A stretch of 64,000 nucleotides of DNA from Erigeron canadensis. Lineage: Eukaryota > Streptophyta > Magnoliopsida > Asterales > Asteraceae. How positions within the stretch are numbered: position 1 is the stretch's first letter; every line of letters begins with the position of its first letter. The translations under genes and the position numbers were made by a program. Shown here piece after piece: positions 27,151-37,945 of this stretch. Where the stretch lies: positions 23,768,210 through 23,832,209 of the forward strand of contig NC_057761.1 in NCBI RefSeq assembly GCF_010389155.1, read 5' to 3'. A model generated the notes under the pieces. The model saw only the letters and a list, made by a program, of their open reading frames with translations. It had not been told where the DNA came from and ran no database searches.

Positions 27151-27391
27151 CAATCATACAACCTTGATTCACAATTCAAACGAACACATAACTTTGATAA
27201 AAATAACCAAACAATCATACAACCTTGATTCACAATTCAAACGAACACATAACCTTGATAAAATAGCCACACAATCATACAACCTTGATTCACAAACTAA
27301 ACGAACACATAACCTTGACAAAGTAGCCAAACAATCATATAACCTTGATTCACAAACTAAACAAACACATAATGATTAACCAAACCAAGAA
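27151..27391. repeat. 60-bp tandem repeat, about four units
   Basis: Units begin caatcata(c/t)aaccttgatt at 27151, 27212, 27272 and 27332, giving periods of 61, 60 and 60 bp. Each contains cgaacacataac or aaacaaacacataa. Upstream, shorter related words (ccttgattggatcattaaatga) alternate from 26960. The array lies inside the solo LTR at the position where the forward LTR has a different repeat. Its open frame (27107-27379) is a product of the repeat and is not a gene. Confidence 0.85.
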
Positions 27392-27969
27392 CTACATTGT
27401 ACACCTTTCACCCCAAAATCATGCAAAGAAAAGGGGCTACAAACTCACCTTAGCTTTGTATGGCGATAATCACTACTAGAAAAATAGCCTTTAATGACAC
27501 CGATTGCGTGTCATAAAAGGGGTCAGATGACACGCTTTTTGGTGTCATAAATCGACCCGTCATAAAGCTTTATGACACGTATTTCGCGCGTCATGAATTT
27601 ATGACACGCTTTTATGACACCCTTTTATGACACACTTTTATGACACTATTTTATGACACCTTTTTTGCGTGTCATGGTTCAAAAAGTTTTTAAAAAAATA
27701 TTTTTTTTTATAAAATTACTAATATTTAGACATTAAATAACAGTTAATCTAATAATACAAATAAATAAATGAATAGCAAAAGAGCGAATTTCATATATAT
27801 CAAAACAATGTGTTTCATACAACCACAAGTTAGTAAAAGGTAACCTAATTGTATCTAGCTTGACATTGTTTCAGTGAGTTAGATGCACATCACGGGCTTC
27901 CCTTGAGTTTCTTGGCGACGACAGCAATGTGCTTACCCTGATGGAAAGCTTGTCGTTGGATTGGTAGCT

Positions 27970-28088
27970 TGTCTGAAATTGCCATTGGATTGGTAGCTTG
28001 AGGTACATAGTTTGTCCAAAGCCACAACTTCGTCATCTTGGCTTGAAGTTCTGCTGCTTTCAACTTCCTCCTGGCTTCATCAAATAAC
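27970..28088 (-). pseudogene. Captured Tudor-SN (TSN) gene fragment
   Basis: The minus-strand reading contains DEARRKLKAAELQAKMTK followed by LWLWTNYVPQATNPMAI. This matches, as I recall the family, the segment between SN-like domains in plant Tudor staphylococcal nuclease (LKAAELQAKKTR..WTNYVPPATNSKAI). TSN is an RNA-binding nuclease of stress granules. Only about 40 codons are present, with several substitutions, directly fused to the end of the SEC23-like piece. No ribosome-competent gene is implied; a chimeric transcript is possible. Confidence 0.72.
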
Positions 28089-28093
28089 ATGCT

Positions 28094-28829
28094 AGACATT
28101 TTCATACTGTGGTTCAGGGAAGAAATGACCATACTGCAGACAAATAACATATGTATTAGAAACATGATGGAAGCAAAATGTTGTGAATAGAATGGATAGC
28201 AACTCACAGAATTTCCAGGTTTGAATTCAGAGGATGTCCTCAAACGCACGAGACAATTAAAGACATATGGGCGGCTTAAGATACGATACCTGAAAAAGAA
28301 GTAATTAAACTTGTATAAACTCCACGTATAGCTAAGATGTCAAATTTTTGAGTAACCTTAATGAGAAAAGATGCACCAGCAACAAACAAGTTTTTGATTT
28401 ATCATCCATACTTTACTTCAAACCTTATCAAGTATGCGTTACTTACATGTCCTGAGGAAGTGTGGAATCATCAGTATTTGGGTACAGGAACACATTTCGA
28501 CATTTCGTCATTCAGCACACATTTAAAGCATCTATGCAATTAACTCTTTATAACAACATTTTCAAACTACCAACCTTCCAACGCCGCTAACAAACCACTT
28601 TTTGTAAGTTCTAAAAACTCTTGAGAGGCTGTAAGAGAGTAAACAAATACTTATCAACTACACACAGATGGTAACCTCGTGTATCTTACACACATTTTAC
28701 GCCCGTTTGACACATGTAGTGGAGTTATTAAATAAATTGCACAACGTAAAAACCAAAACTTACATGCCAAATCAATAGCGGCAACATAAACTGGTATGGC
28801 TTGCATCCCCTCCTCATCAGAACCTTCAA
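28094..28829 (-). pseudogene. Captured SEC23-type COPII gene fragment, exons with introns
   Basis: Four minus-strand pieces with GT/AG borders: 28829-28764 (EGSDEEGMQAIPVYVAAIDLA), 28628-28575 (SQEFLELTKSGLLAALE), 28289-28208 (RPYVFNCLVRLRTSSEFKP) and 28133-28094 (YGHFFPEPQYENV then stop). These correspond in order to parts of the plant Sec23/Sec24 transport protein related to Arabidopsis AT1G05520 (PVYVAAIDISSSEEFLELTKS, LRLRTSTEFKPGNS, GHFFPDPQYEN), from memory. SEC23 activates Sar1 and forms the inner COPII coat. Because introns are retained, capture was at the DNA level. The middle of the gene between pieces two and three is missing. It lies inside the CACTA element and ends at the join to the TSN piece. 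Confidence 0.8.
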
Positions 28830-31800
28830 CTACATCACACAAAAAAAGTTCACAATATAACAAAATTATTATATTCTAGAGGTACGTTGTTACATTTCGT
28901 CACTGCACTATCCTACTTCCAGATTGTCTACTATACATGTATCATAATTCGAAATATATTGTTATGCGTATCAATATATTCATAGCCACCAAAAGCCATA
29001 CAAAAGCCCTAAATATAATATAGAATATAGATACAGATATAATAAAACAACTTTAAAATAACATAACTGAATACATACTTTCAGGTGGAACGAAGATTCA
29101 TCATTATATTACTCAAAAATGAATGCTCCTCCATGTACTGCTTGTGATAATCTGAGAGATTAAACACAACAGTTGTTGATTAACGTATATTCGTATTACA
29201 CTATATTATAGAAAGTCATAGTCCTGTAAAATCCCATATGAATACACCCACATAGAGAGGTGCCAAAATGGGCAAGTTTGGTCATTACAGAACAATATTG
29301 GTTAGAGTTTGAATGGGCAGGTCAAAATGGGAAACAATATTAAAACCTCTAGAAAAACACAAAGTAGGCAACAGTCCACCACTAAGCATGAACACATCCA
29401 CAAAGCATGTATCAATAGGTTGTCACCAATTCTCTATGAACATTTTAAGACGATTAACACCGGGAAAAAAAGGTATGGCATCAAGTACTGAAACACAAAC
29501 ACTTAATCTTTACCGAGCGCTATGGCAATATTTTAGCATTGTTTCATCTTCTAGTGATACTTGCAAATGAAATGCATCATCGGTTCATCACAAACCATAT
29601 CATAACCAAAAGATAATTAAGAAAAGCCAAGTACATTAACGTACTCCCAACTCAAAAAAGGTGCATACAATGAAGGCACTAATCTTTAGCTCAAGTTACC
29701 AGCAAAATAAAGAATAGAGATATAGAGATTACTCGATACAGTTATGCAATACGTAGGAGTAAGGCTGCCGATATCTCAAAACATATCGGTTAAGTTATCG
29801 TGAATCAATCAATCTGAAATCTCGCATCAGTTCACGATCTAGACGACACTAATTTCACATAATTTGTACAGAAACAGATATAGAAGCCGACTTCTTCTTT
29901 CTGCTGTCTGAAAACACAATCAAAGTAGACGTATTTACAGGTTTAAAGACATAATGAAACCAAACCCAAAGAAATTTGTATAGATGAGATATATGACACA
30001 CATAACTAAATACAAAGAGAAAGAGATGATATAAACAGATATGCGCTTTTCGGTTTTAGATGCTGAGCTAAGAAGGGATTCCGATAGTAATTTTAATTTA
30101 TCAACCTGCATGATATAAACACCCATTGCTATTCATCGTGGTTTGTTACCGTGTTTTTTTAACAGCAATACACAAATCATTTTGATAAATTGAGCTTACA
30201 ATTTTATTTTTGAAACGAAACGACTTGCATATATACATATTATATACATATATTGTATAAAAAAACCTACTAGCTACACATATATATTGTATATACACAT
30301 AAAGAGAGAAACACGTACAGATCCAAAATTAATAAAATCAAAACAATAAACACAAAATTAAAAGCAAAATTAATCACGAAATTAAACTAAAAATCAACAA
30401 ATTGAACGAAATTGAAACACTTATAGAGTTACAGATCTGTTGATGAAACGAACAAAACTGAAAGACCAATTCTTTCCGTACAGATCGCGAGACGACAGTG
30501 GTGTTGAGGTGCTGCCATTTTTTCCGGCGATGGTGAACAACGGTGATGGCGAGATAACGACGAGAGATGAAAGAGAGAGCTGGATCTAAGTTCTGTGATC
30601 GAGATTTGAGAAGAAGAGATTGTTTTGGATTTTGGGAATTTTGTGTAGACTTAGGGCTTTTTTTTGGTTTTTTTTTTCTAACTACAACTTTTATATATTT
30701 GTAACAAAATTATAAGACGACACCCAGAGATGACACGCAAAGAAAGTGTATCCCGTGTTACACTATCTATTTAGTGATCAGTCCGCTAGTTTCTTTGATC
30801 CCACTCGGTTTTCCTTTTCCATTTGCTTCCAATAGTTCCTTTTTTATGACACTAAAAAATGCGTGTCATAAACCCTTTAGATTTTACAAATTATGACAGT
30901 ATTTTTATGACACACGTTTTTGCTTGTCATTAAAATGCGTGTGTCATAATTTAGGTGTCATTAAAGGCTATTTTTCTAGTAGTGAATTAATGAGCTTAAG
31001 TGGGAGAGCGAGGAGCACAATGATCACAACCTATTACATCAACATCAAATCAACACAAAGTACCCTAAACGATAAGGCTTAACTAGTTATGCCATACCAC
31101 AACCCCAAAGAAAGTTTAATCAACGGAAATAGAACATTAATCTTGAAAAGAGAAGGTATGCGGCACACAAACAAATTTTCCAAAGGTTCTGAGATCAAAT
31201 GTGCAGTGCATGCAATCCATGCACCGCACAGATGAGTTTTCTAAATATTTACACACGATGTGCGGCGCATGAAATCCATGCGGTGCACAAATGAGTTTTC
31301 CAATTTTACTGAGATGCGATGCATGAACTTTGTGCTGTACATTTCTGGGTTGTTCATCATCCAATAATGGGTTTTGACACTAAAATTGACCTAGGAACGA
31401 TTTTGGAAGTGCAAATACTCATTTTTAAGCATCATAAACGCATATGAACATAACCCGTATCAAAATTTCGTCCAAAACATCAACACAAGTTCAAAATCAT
31501 CTTAATTAAATCAAAACCTTAATTGAAACCCTAGTTTGACTAAATTCTGGTTTAGACTCGATTCTTGACCCAAAAACGTTTAGATTCAACTAGAGACACG
31601 TTCAACAACATCAAATGATGAATATAAGATAGTTTTTAACTTACCAAATCTTCCAATAGCTTTAAACCCGAAAATGACCAGAATGAGGAGTTTCCTTTCA
31701 CTTTGACAGCCCAACCTTTGATATGTTGCTAAGATGATGGTAAAGATGAAAAACCCTAACACAATCTAGCTTGAAACATTCAATAAGGTGTATTTAATTT

Positions 31801-32119
31801 AGAAAGAGGGAAATTGGGTGCTCTTGCAATGAATGAAGGAGAGAAAGGTGTAAGGAAATGAATGGTTGGATAGGGTGGTGGGGGTGTAAGAGATATGGTT
31901 GGGTTGGGTCATTGGTTTGGGTTTAGGGTATTAGTATGGGTTGACCCATGGATAGTCCTTACACATTAACCCTATATACTAAAAACCAACTTCTTTTTTA
32001 CAAGTACCTAATGCATATAGTACAAGCATGCATCCTTTTCTATGTGTACTAACTTTATTGCATCATGTACAACTTTACAAAATTACAAATAAACATAACC
32101 ACTAGATTCTGATGTAACC

Positions 32120-33179
32120 ACCGGAAAAATAGTAACCGGGAACGGCCTCCGCCACTAACTGCCGTCGGCTCCGCTCATCATAGTTGACAATCACCAGTCT
32201 CATATTATAACATATACATACACATACCCTTACTATTCATCAACCGCCACTGGAAGAACTACATCTGGCAACAACCACAGCCGGGAACAACCACCGGAAC
32301 AGCTACGCCGTTCAGGCGACAAGTCAGCATAAAAAAAGACGACCCATTTCCTCCGCCTCTACCGTCATCACTCTTTCCTATGACCGACTGTGCGACTCAA
32401 CACTAAAACTCCCACATTGAATTTCAAAGCTCCTTGAAATATAAAAAAAAACCAGACATATGCCTGCTGGATTAACAATAATAACAAAATTCCAAAGAAT
32501 AAAACCACTTACATGGTACAAGAATCTATCAGCTAACCGATCAAACCTCTTCATTATATCTTTCATATTCAATAAAAGTATACCGAAATATACATAATAA
32601 AAATGATGATTTTTAGGTTACACTTTTTGTAAAAAAACTCTCAAGAAAACATAGGTGAGGAAGAACCATAAAATATTTTTAGGAAGATAAAATGTTTGTG
32701 AGGGACAGATGCAAGTGATGGTGGGAATTGGGATGGTGGATGGGAGTTATACTGCAAGTGACATTATTTTGTATATTTATGATGATAGGTGTTAATCATC
32801 TTACACCATATCACAATAATTTAAAAGAAAAAAATTGCATAAACAATATAGGTATTTGAGTCTTTTTGATAATTACGGAGTATTTAGTTTAATAAAAAAG
32901 CAAATAGAGTTGATGATTTCAATTAAATTCACAATTTATATAAAGTTACATATTTAAATTAGTTTGACTAATATAAAAACCCATAAATGGTTGATAAAAA
33001 CTATGGGTGGGATAAATGTCAAAATGCATTATGCATGGTCATAAAACTTTTAATTTTATTTGATTTTACTGAGTATAATTTTTATAGATATAGATATTTG
33101 TTTCTAAGTTACATACTTCTACTTTCACTAACTAATTTAGGCTATGTCCTCCGCGGCAACGCACGGTTTTAACGGCTAG
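32120..33179 (+). mobile_element. Probable Helitron (3' end defined, 5' end inferred)
   Basis: The 3' end reads ccgcggcaacgcacggttttaacgg then CTAG with host T at 33180, the plant Helitron signature. The 5' start was not seen. It is placed near 32120 because LTR-like sequence of the host solo LTR seems to stop there and a CG-rich stretch (ccaccggaaaaatagtaacc) begins. No Rep/helicase is present. The ORF at 32378-32572 is unrecognised. Confidence 0.45.
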
Positions 33180-33425
33180 TAACTAACTAAATTTCACCAT
33201 AAATAACCTTGAAGATTTCATTAAACAACCAAATAAAACGACCAAACGACCTTGACTAGTCGACGAACATAATTTACTCAGCACGATCAACTCACATAAA
33301 CACCTTGAACAAGATCATATCACAAGCAACTCGATCATATAACACTTAATTAATTCCAATTAAGTCAAAAGTACATATAATTAACGGGCCAACTAAAGTC
33401 AAATTACGTAAATGTTTCACATGTC

Positions 33426-34330
33426 GCTTAACAAGTTTGACCATGTATCGTTTACATGATAACTCGTATTGTATCGTCCAAATCTCATTCATTACACAAG
33501 ATAGTGATTTACTAGCAAAACGTTTACAACTCAGCAAGGCCAAAACATATAAAAGACACACGAAACTCAATCAATGAACCCATACTTATCAACGTACAAA
33601 GTTAGTGAGAATTGGATGTTTCCTTATGGTACAAACTCCAACAAATATCCTTGATCAAAACTCACTAAAAAATTCAATAATTATTCTGTCAGCTTTCTTT
33701 GTCTCTCGCTCCCATTGCTACTTATATAATTTTAGGGTTTTGTGAATGGCGTTTATTCGTGGAACATATAGTAACGAAAGGTCAAGTATATAGTAACCTA
33801 TCACCACCGAAAATTATAGAATTTGCCTGTCATCCTCTTATGTATAAACTTTCTATACAATTCCGACCCATGTTCCAACCAGATATTTAAAATCAACCAT
33901 TTGGTAATCCTACTTTAATTATTTATGACCCCTAACTAACACTATCTATATTTTTATAATGTAAAAATATGAAGTTACACAATTAATTAATAAATGTACA
34001 CATCTAATACAACGATTAATGATTCTAGCATGTCTTTATCACATGACAACTTGATTATCCATCATTTTAGTTAAGCATTAACATTAAAAAAAAATTAGGA
34101 TGCTACATTTTTAATTAGTTGTTTATCCTTTTTATAGGTTGTCCCAGAAGTGAAAATAAGATTTAGAGCTTTGAAGAATATGGAGGATTTGAATTGTAGA
34201 AAAATGTTGACTTTTGCGATAGAAATTGGTTTACGGTTAGAACCCATAGTGACTCCTTTGGACTAATAGCTCTTGGTACTTTTGAAGTGTTTTTGGTAAA
34301 GTTTGTTATATATATTTATGCAAATAATAG
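33426..34330. other. Spacer between solo LTR and forward Ty3 LTR
   Basis: About 900 bp of AT-rich DNA with no supported gene or RNA. The plus-strand reading at 33699-33890 has no known domain. It is probably the pre-insertion DNA between two independent Ty3 insertions in opposite orientation. Confidence 0.4.
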
Positions 34331-35677
34331 TGTAGCATTCATGATTTTTGACTTAGTTGACTTGTAATTTAATGTAGTTGAAAATGAACAAAATTGTTGG
34401 CTTATATGGATTATCGAACGTTTTGTTGTATAGTAACGTAACGTGAAGTCTATTTGTGATTACGAAGTCGTTTTAGCGTTTAAATAATTAACGAATACCT
34501 ATTTGTCGAAATTAGCGGAGTGGGAGCCCACTATGGACTCCCTTAGGCTGGCCCCTCTCTCCACCCACATAACCAACCATTCATTCATTTTCCCTTATCT
34601 CCTTCTCTCACTTATCTCTCTCTAACTTTACTCTCCTCCCTCTCATTCAGTTTCCTTCTTCATCTCCTTCACCTACCATCTTTAATCTTCTTGAATTCAT
34701 AATAAATACTTATGTTGTGGCTAGATTAGTCAAGTAACATAAACCCCATTAATAATAACAATCATCTTCCAAGAAAATTTAGGAGTTTGAAGTGTTCTTC
34801 CATTTTATGCCCTAAATCCGAATTTGCAAGTCTTGGATTGTTTTGGTAAGTTAAATCTCTTCAAATTCATCATTTTATGTTTGTAATTATGTTTTTGATC
34901 TTATGCAAGAGTTCTTGGGTCAAATTTCGGGTCAAAGCTCAAATGGGTCAAATACTAGGGTTTTGGTTATGTAATTAGGTCAAAATCGATATTGAGGCTT
35001 GTTGGGATGAAATGAAACGAATTTAGGAGATGGGTTATGTTTAAATAGGTACAAAATTAGTTATTTACACTTGAAATCGGGTCTTGAAGCTTCTTAAGTC
35101 TAAATTTAGGTCATTAGGGTTTCTTGGAGTTGCAAAATGGGTAAAAACGATTTTTTGAGCTAAATTGTGATGTTTGATTCAAGTATTTGGGATGGGCTAT
35201 GTTTATCCACATTATATATGTCATACATTACTTAAATTAAGTCTTGGGATCCTTTAAATCATACTCTAGGTTGAATTAGGGTTTGACAAGTGTGAAGTGG
35301 GTCAAAATTGGTTTCTTGGGCAAGAATTGACTATGGGTCAAATTGTGTAATGGGTTACCTCCATTCATACTAAATTCCATTTATTTATATACAATTTGAG
35401 TCAAGAAGCTCACCAAGTCGAAATTGAGGTCAAAAAGAGGTTTTGGGTTGAATTTAGGTGTGTTTGGTGACAAGGTTATAGTTAGCCAAAAAGTGTGCAG
35501 ACCTGTTTTGAATACGCCGTAACTCATTCATTAGAGATCTTCATGAGTCAAACCTTACATTTCTGAAAAGATCATTGAGCCCTCTACATTTGTTAAGAAT
35601 TAAGTTTTTGTCTCAATTGGTCGTCTTGTGTGCCAAAAGTGGGTCGCAAAACTGGAAGTAGGCAAGGAAAACTGATA

Positions 35678-35773
35678 GTAGTCTACAAACTGAGGGTAGT
35701 CTACGCAAACTAAAAATAGTCTACAAATATGAAAGTAGTCTACGAATGAGTCGAGTAGTCTACAAAGGAATCG
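35678..35773. repeat. Degenerate tandem array of (g)tagtctac
   Basis: Five copies of tagtctac(a/g) occur at about 20-bp spacing, separated by variable adenine-rich linkers (aaactgaggg, aaactaaaa, aatatgaaa, aatgagtcg). The word is nearly self-complementary (gtagtctac). The array sits within the Ty3 LTR at the place where the reversed copy has a different palindromic array (31196-31350). Confidence 0.7.
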
Positions 35774-36171
35774 TTTGAGCTTGTTGATCGTCCATAGGTT
35801 TCTTGTTTGAGTCTCTTAAGTCGTTAATGATTAGAAGTCATGGTTACAACAAGGTGAGACTCTTAATTTGTAGTGTAATGTATATATCAATAGGTTGTGG
35901 ACATTTGGCGGTCATTGGACGTTTATAGCTTGACTTATACTTGTAATTGCCGGCTAAGGTGAGTTTTGTAGCCCCTATGTTTACATTATTTGGGGTGAAA
36001 AGTGTACTTGGTCGTTTAAACGTTGTCGCTTGATATACTTTGTTATGATATGGAACGAGGCGTTAGTTATCTAATTGTTTACTTGTGGTATGTGTTAATG
36101 GACGTATATGTGTGATGATGGTCGTTGTGGTATACTACATAAGACGTTATGTTAATTGTATATATATGGAA

Positions 36172-36305
36172 GTGGACGGTGGATTGACGAATCCACACCC
36201 GGTATGATCATTGCCACATTATAACAATATTTTTGTTAAAAATGTATATTTATATATTATGTAAGTCATGGACGGTGGATTGACGGATCCACACCCGGCA
36301 TGATC
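36172..36305. repeat. Duplicated hairpin word ggacggtggattgacg in Ty3 LTR
   Basis: Two copies of tggacggtggattgacg(a/g)atccacacccgg(t/c)atgatca begin near 36172 and 36270. The arms gtggat/atccac can pair around a ttgacgg-type loop. The related word tggacgattattg(g/a)acg follows from 36341. Noncoding; it resembles the central repeated hairpins of other Ty3 LTRs in this window. Confidence 0.65.
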
Positions 36306-36906
36306 ATAAGCGTGGATTACGGGTTGTTTAGCCCGCATATGGACGATTATTGGACGGTAATATATATATGTATGGACGATTATTGAACGTTGACGTTGAC
36401 TTGTGATGATTTGTGATAACATGAAACCTTTTAGGGTTTCCTTGGACGTGATTAGGCATTCTAATCCTCGTATATCGTTAACGGTTGTCATCCCGACACA
36501 CTTGCTTTTTTTTTCTCACTACTTAAACCTACGAACTCACTAACTTTATGTTGACACGTTTTAGTACACTTTTCAGGTGAACAGGTTAATGGAAGACGTA
36601 TTGGATGATTCCATTGCTTGATTGTGCTATGATTGGACTTAAACTTGGACTTCATGGATTCGTGATTCATTGTTCCCGCTTATGGGTTATGCTTAGGATC
36701 ATTTACCATCTTTTGAACTATTATTTTGTAAATGTTTGATGGGCGTGCTCCTTATGCATTTTGTATGATCCGGTATTTGAAATTGAATGATTTGTATGGA
36801 TTTCCAATCCTTTTAATGCATCTAGACTTGTCTCTACTTAATTTCCATGTCGTGTTGTGCTTAGTATGTAACCTTCATGATCCCGCCTTGTTGGGGTGTT
36901 ACAGAA

Positions 36907-36918
36907 TGGTATCAGAGT
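36907..36918 (+). other. Primer-binding site of the Ty3 element (tRNA-Met type)
   Basis: tggtatcagagt, complementary in its first 11 bases to the 3' end of plant initiator tRNA-Met, starts 3 bp inside the LTR end at 36903. It primes minus-strand DNA synthesis. The leader continues from 36919 to 37597, is interrupted by the Copia element, and resumes at 57071. Confidence 0.85.
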
Positions 36919-37597
36919 CGTGGTTGTAGAGAATTAGGTGGATCGACCTAGCCTATAGCCATTGCACCCACATTTCATAATTAGCATGCATGATAGGAAA
37001 TTTTTGTGCAACGTGAATTGTATGATGCATAAAAATTTGTTTAAACGGGGTTCGTAGATTTCTTATGACTTGATTGTTATGTGATGACTTGATGGACGTA
37101 TATGTTAGTGTCGGGATACACCGTGACTTTCCAAATGAACGTTGATGCATATCCTTATAGTTTATGTTGTTAAACCCTAGCAAAATGAAATGATGACATT
37201 AATGGAGTATGACACTCGGTAACCCTAGAGGCGCCTGATCAACAAATCTATGGTTATCCTATGTCATATAAGATTAATGATCTAGTGGATTGCGCATTGT
37301 GGATAAAGTATAGTAGGTAACCCGGTATGTTTGATGAGTGTTGGTTAGGTGGAGGGTTAGCCACTGGTACACCCTGTATACATACCCGACCAATACTTAG
37401 AGAACATAACGGAACTGAATCCCGACATCCATTCAGTATATTAACTGTGTGGAGGGAAAGCTGGTATCACCTGTATACATACACCTTTAATGTATTGAAT
37501 GTTGAAGTTAGATTCGGACTATGCTTTACCCGCCTTGTTATGACTTGACCCCTTTTATATTATGTTGAATGATTCGTGATTGCATGGTATGATTGAT
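36919..37597 (+). other. Ty3 element untranslated leader, first part
   Basis: Sequence between primer-binding site and the Copia insertion. It has no supported gene; the reading at 37327-37548 is unrecognised. It ends in TTGAT (37593-37597), which is duplicated at 57066-57070 on the far side of the Copia element, so the leader is continuous across the insertion. Confidence 0.6.
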
Positions 37598-37933
37598 TGT
37601 AACAACACGATTTTATCACTCGAATTCACATCAACAATGGCGTTTGGTTAGTGTGTGTGTTCTAGGTGTTTGTGTGTGTGTTTGAGAGAGAATTGGGATC
37701 AAGTGTGTGCTATTCAGGTGTAATGGTATGAAAAATGTGTGTCAAAGTTATGTCAATTGTTATGCCAAAGTTATGATTTCTAAGGAATTGAGGACTATTT
37801 ATAGTCTAAACTAACCAACTATGTTAATTAACACAATTAGCCCCTCAACCTTAGAAATCATCAACACATGACTTAACAACAAGTAAGTCCATAACTTAAA
37901 TTACAATGTATCACTACTTTTGGATTTCTAACA
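37598..37933 (-). repeat. 3' LTR of the outer Copia element
   Basis: 336 bp, same length as the 5' LTR. Starts tgtaacaacacg and ends tttctaaca in plus-strand reading. A minus-strand TATAAATAG box lies at 37795-37803. The left flank is TTGAT. Confidence 0.93.
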
Positions 37934-37945
37934 TTCTCCCCCTTA
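37934..37945 (-). other. Polypurine tract of the outer Copia element
   Basis: On the minus strand TAAGGGGGAGAA directly abuts the 3' LTR. It is the expected primer for plus-strand DNA synthesis. Confidence 0.85.

Larger units (their letters stand above)
27471..30984. mobile_element. Non-autonomous CACTA (EnSpm) transposon carrying host gene pieces
   Basis: The ends are CACTACTAGAAAAATAGCC and its perfect inverse GGCTATTTTTCTAGTAGTG, flanked by the 3-bp duplication aat (27468-27470 and 30985-30987). These are diagnostic of CACTA elements. Subterminal repeats of (ta)tgacac / gtgtcat crowd the first 200 bp and the last 240 bp, the usual transposase-binding arrays. No transposase is encoded. The middle holds minus-strand exon-intron pieces of a SEC23-type gene and of Tudor-SN. 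An ATG-led reading on the minus strand from about 30517 (MAAPQHHC) may be a third captured exon of unknown origin. Inserted in the solo LTR, so younger than it. Confidence 0.9.
26539..33420 (-). mobile_element. Reverse-oriented solo Ty3 LTR, split by CACTA and Helitron insertions
   Basis: The left end (gtaacaccccaactagg) is the inverse of the Ty3 LTR end at 36903. The blocks atgcgtcaacataaagatgg, gggatgacaaccg and ggggctacaaactcacc match, inverted and in order, blocks of the forward LTR at 34331-36903. The right end (gtcaaattacgtaaatgtttcac) resembles the inverse of that LTR's start. No internal Ty3 genes adjoin, so it is read as a solo LTR. A candidate 5-bp duplication atgtc flanks it (26534-26538 and 33421-33425). 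With the CACTA (27471-30984) and probable Helitron removed, the length approaches the 2.57 kb of the forward copy. Confidence 0.6.
34331..36903 (+). mobile_element. 5' LTR of the forward Ty3 element
   Basis: The start TGTAGCATTCATG and end GGGGTGTTACA fit TG...CA termini, and a tRNA-Met-type primer-binding site follows 3 bp later. At 2573 bp it is a long LTR as in Tekay/Del-like chromoviruses. Its 3' half contains hairpin and tandem repeats (35651-35765, 36172-36305). The blocks shared with the reversed solo LTR at 26539-33420 identify both as one family. The matching 3' LTR lies outside the window. Confidence 0.72.

Noticed and set aside
27107..27379. Repetitive 90-codon ORF (HNLDK..SYNLDSQ)
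   Set aside because: It results from the 60-bp tandem repeat in a Ty3 LTR, which happens to lack stops in one frame.
27151..27391. Possible CRISPR-like array
   Set aside because: The 60-bp units are contiguous tandem repeats without unique spacers, and the genome is a plant's.
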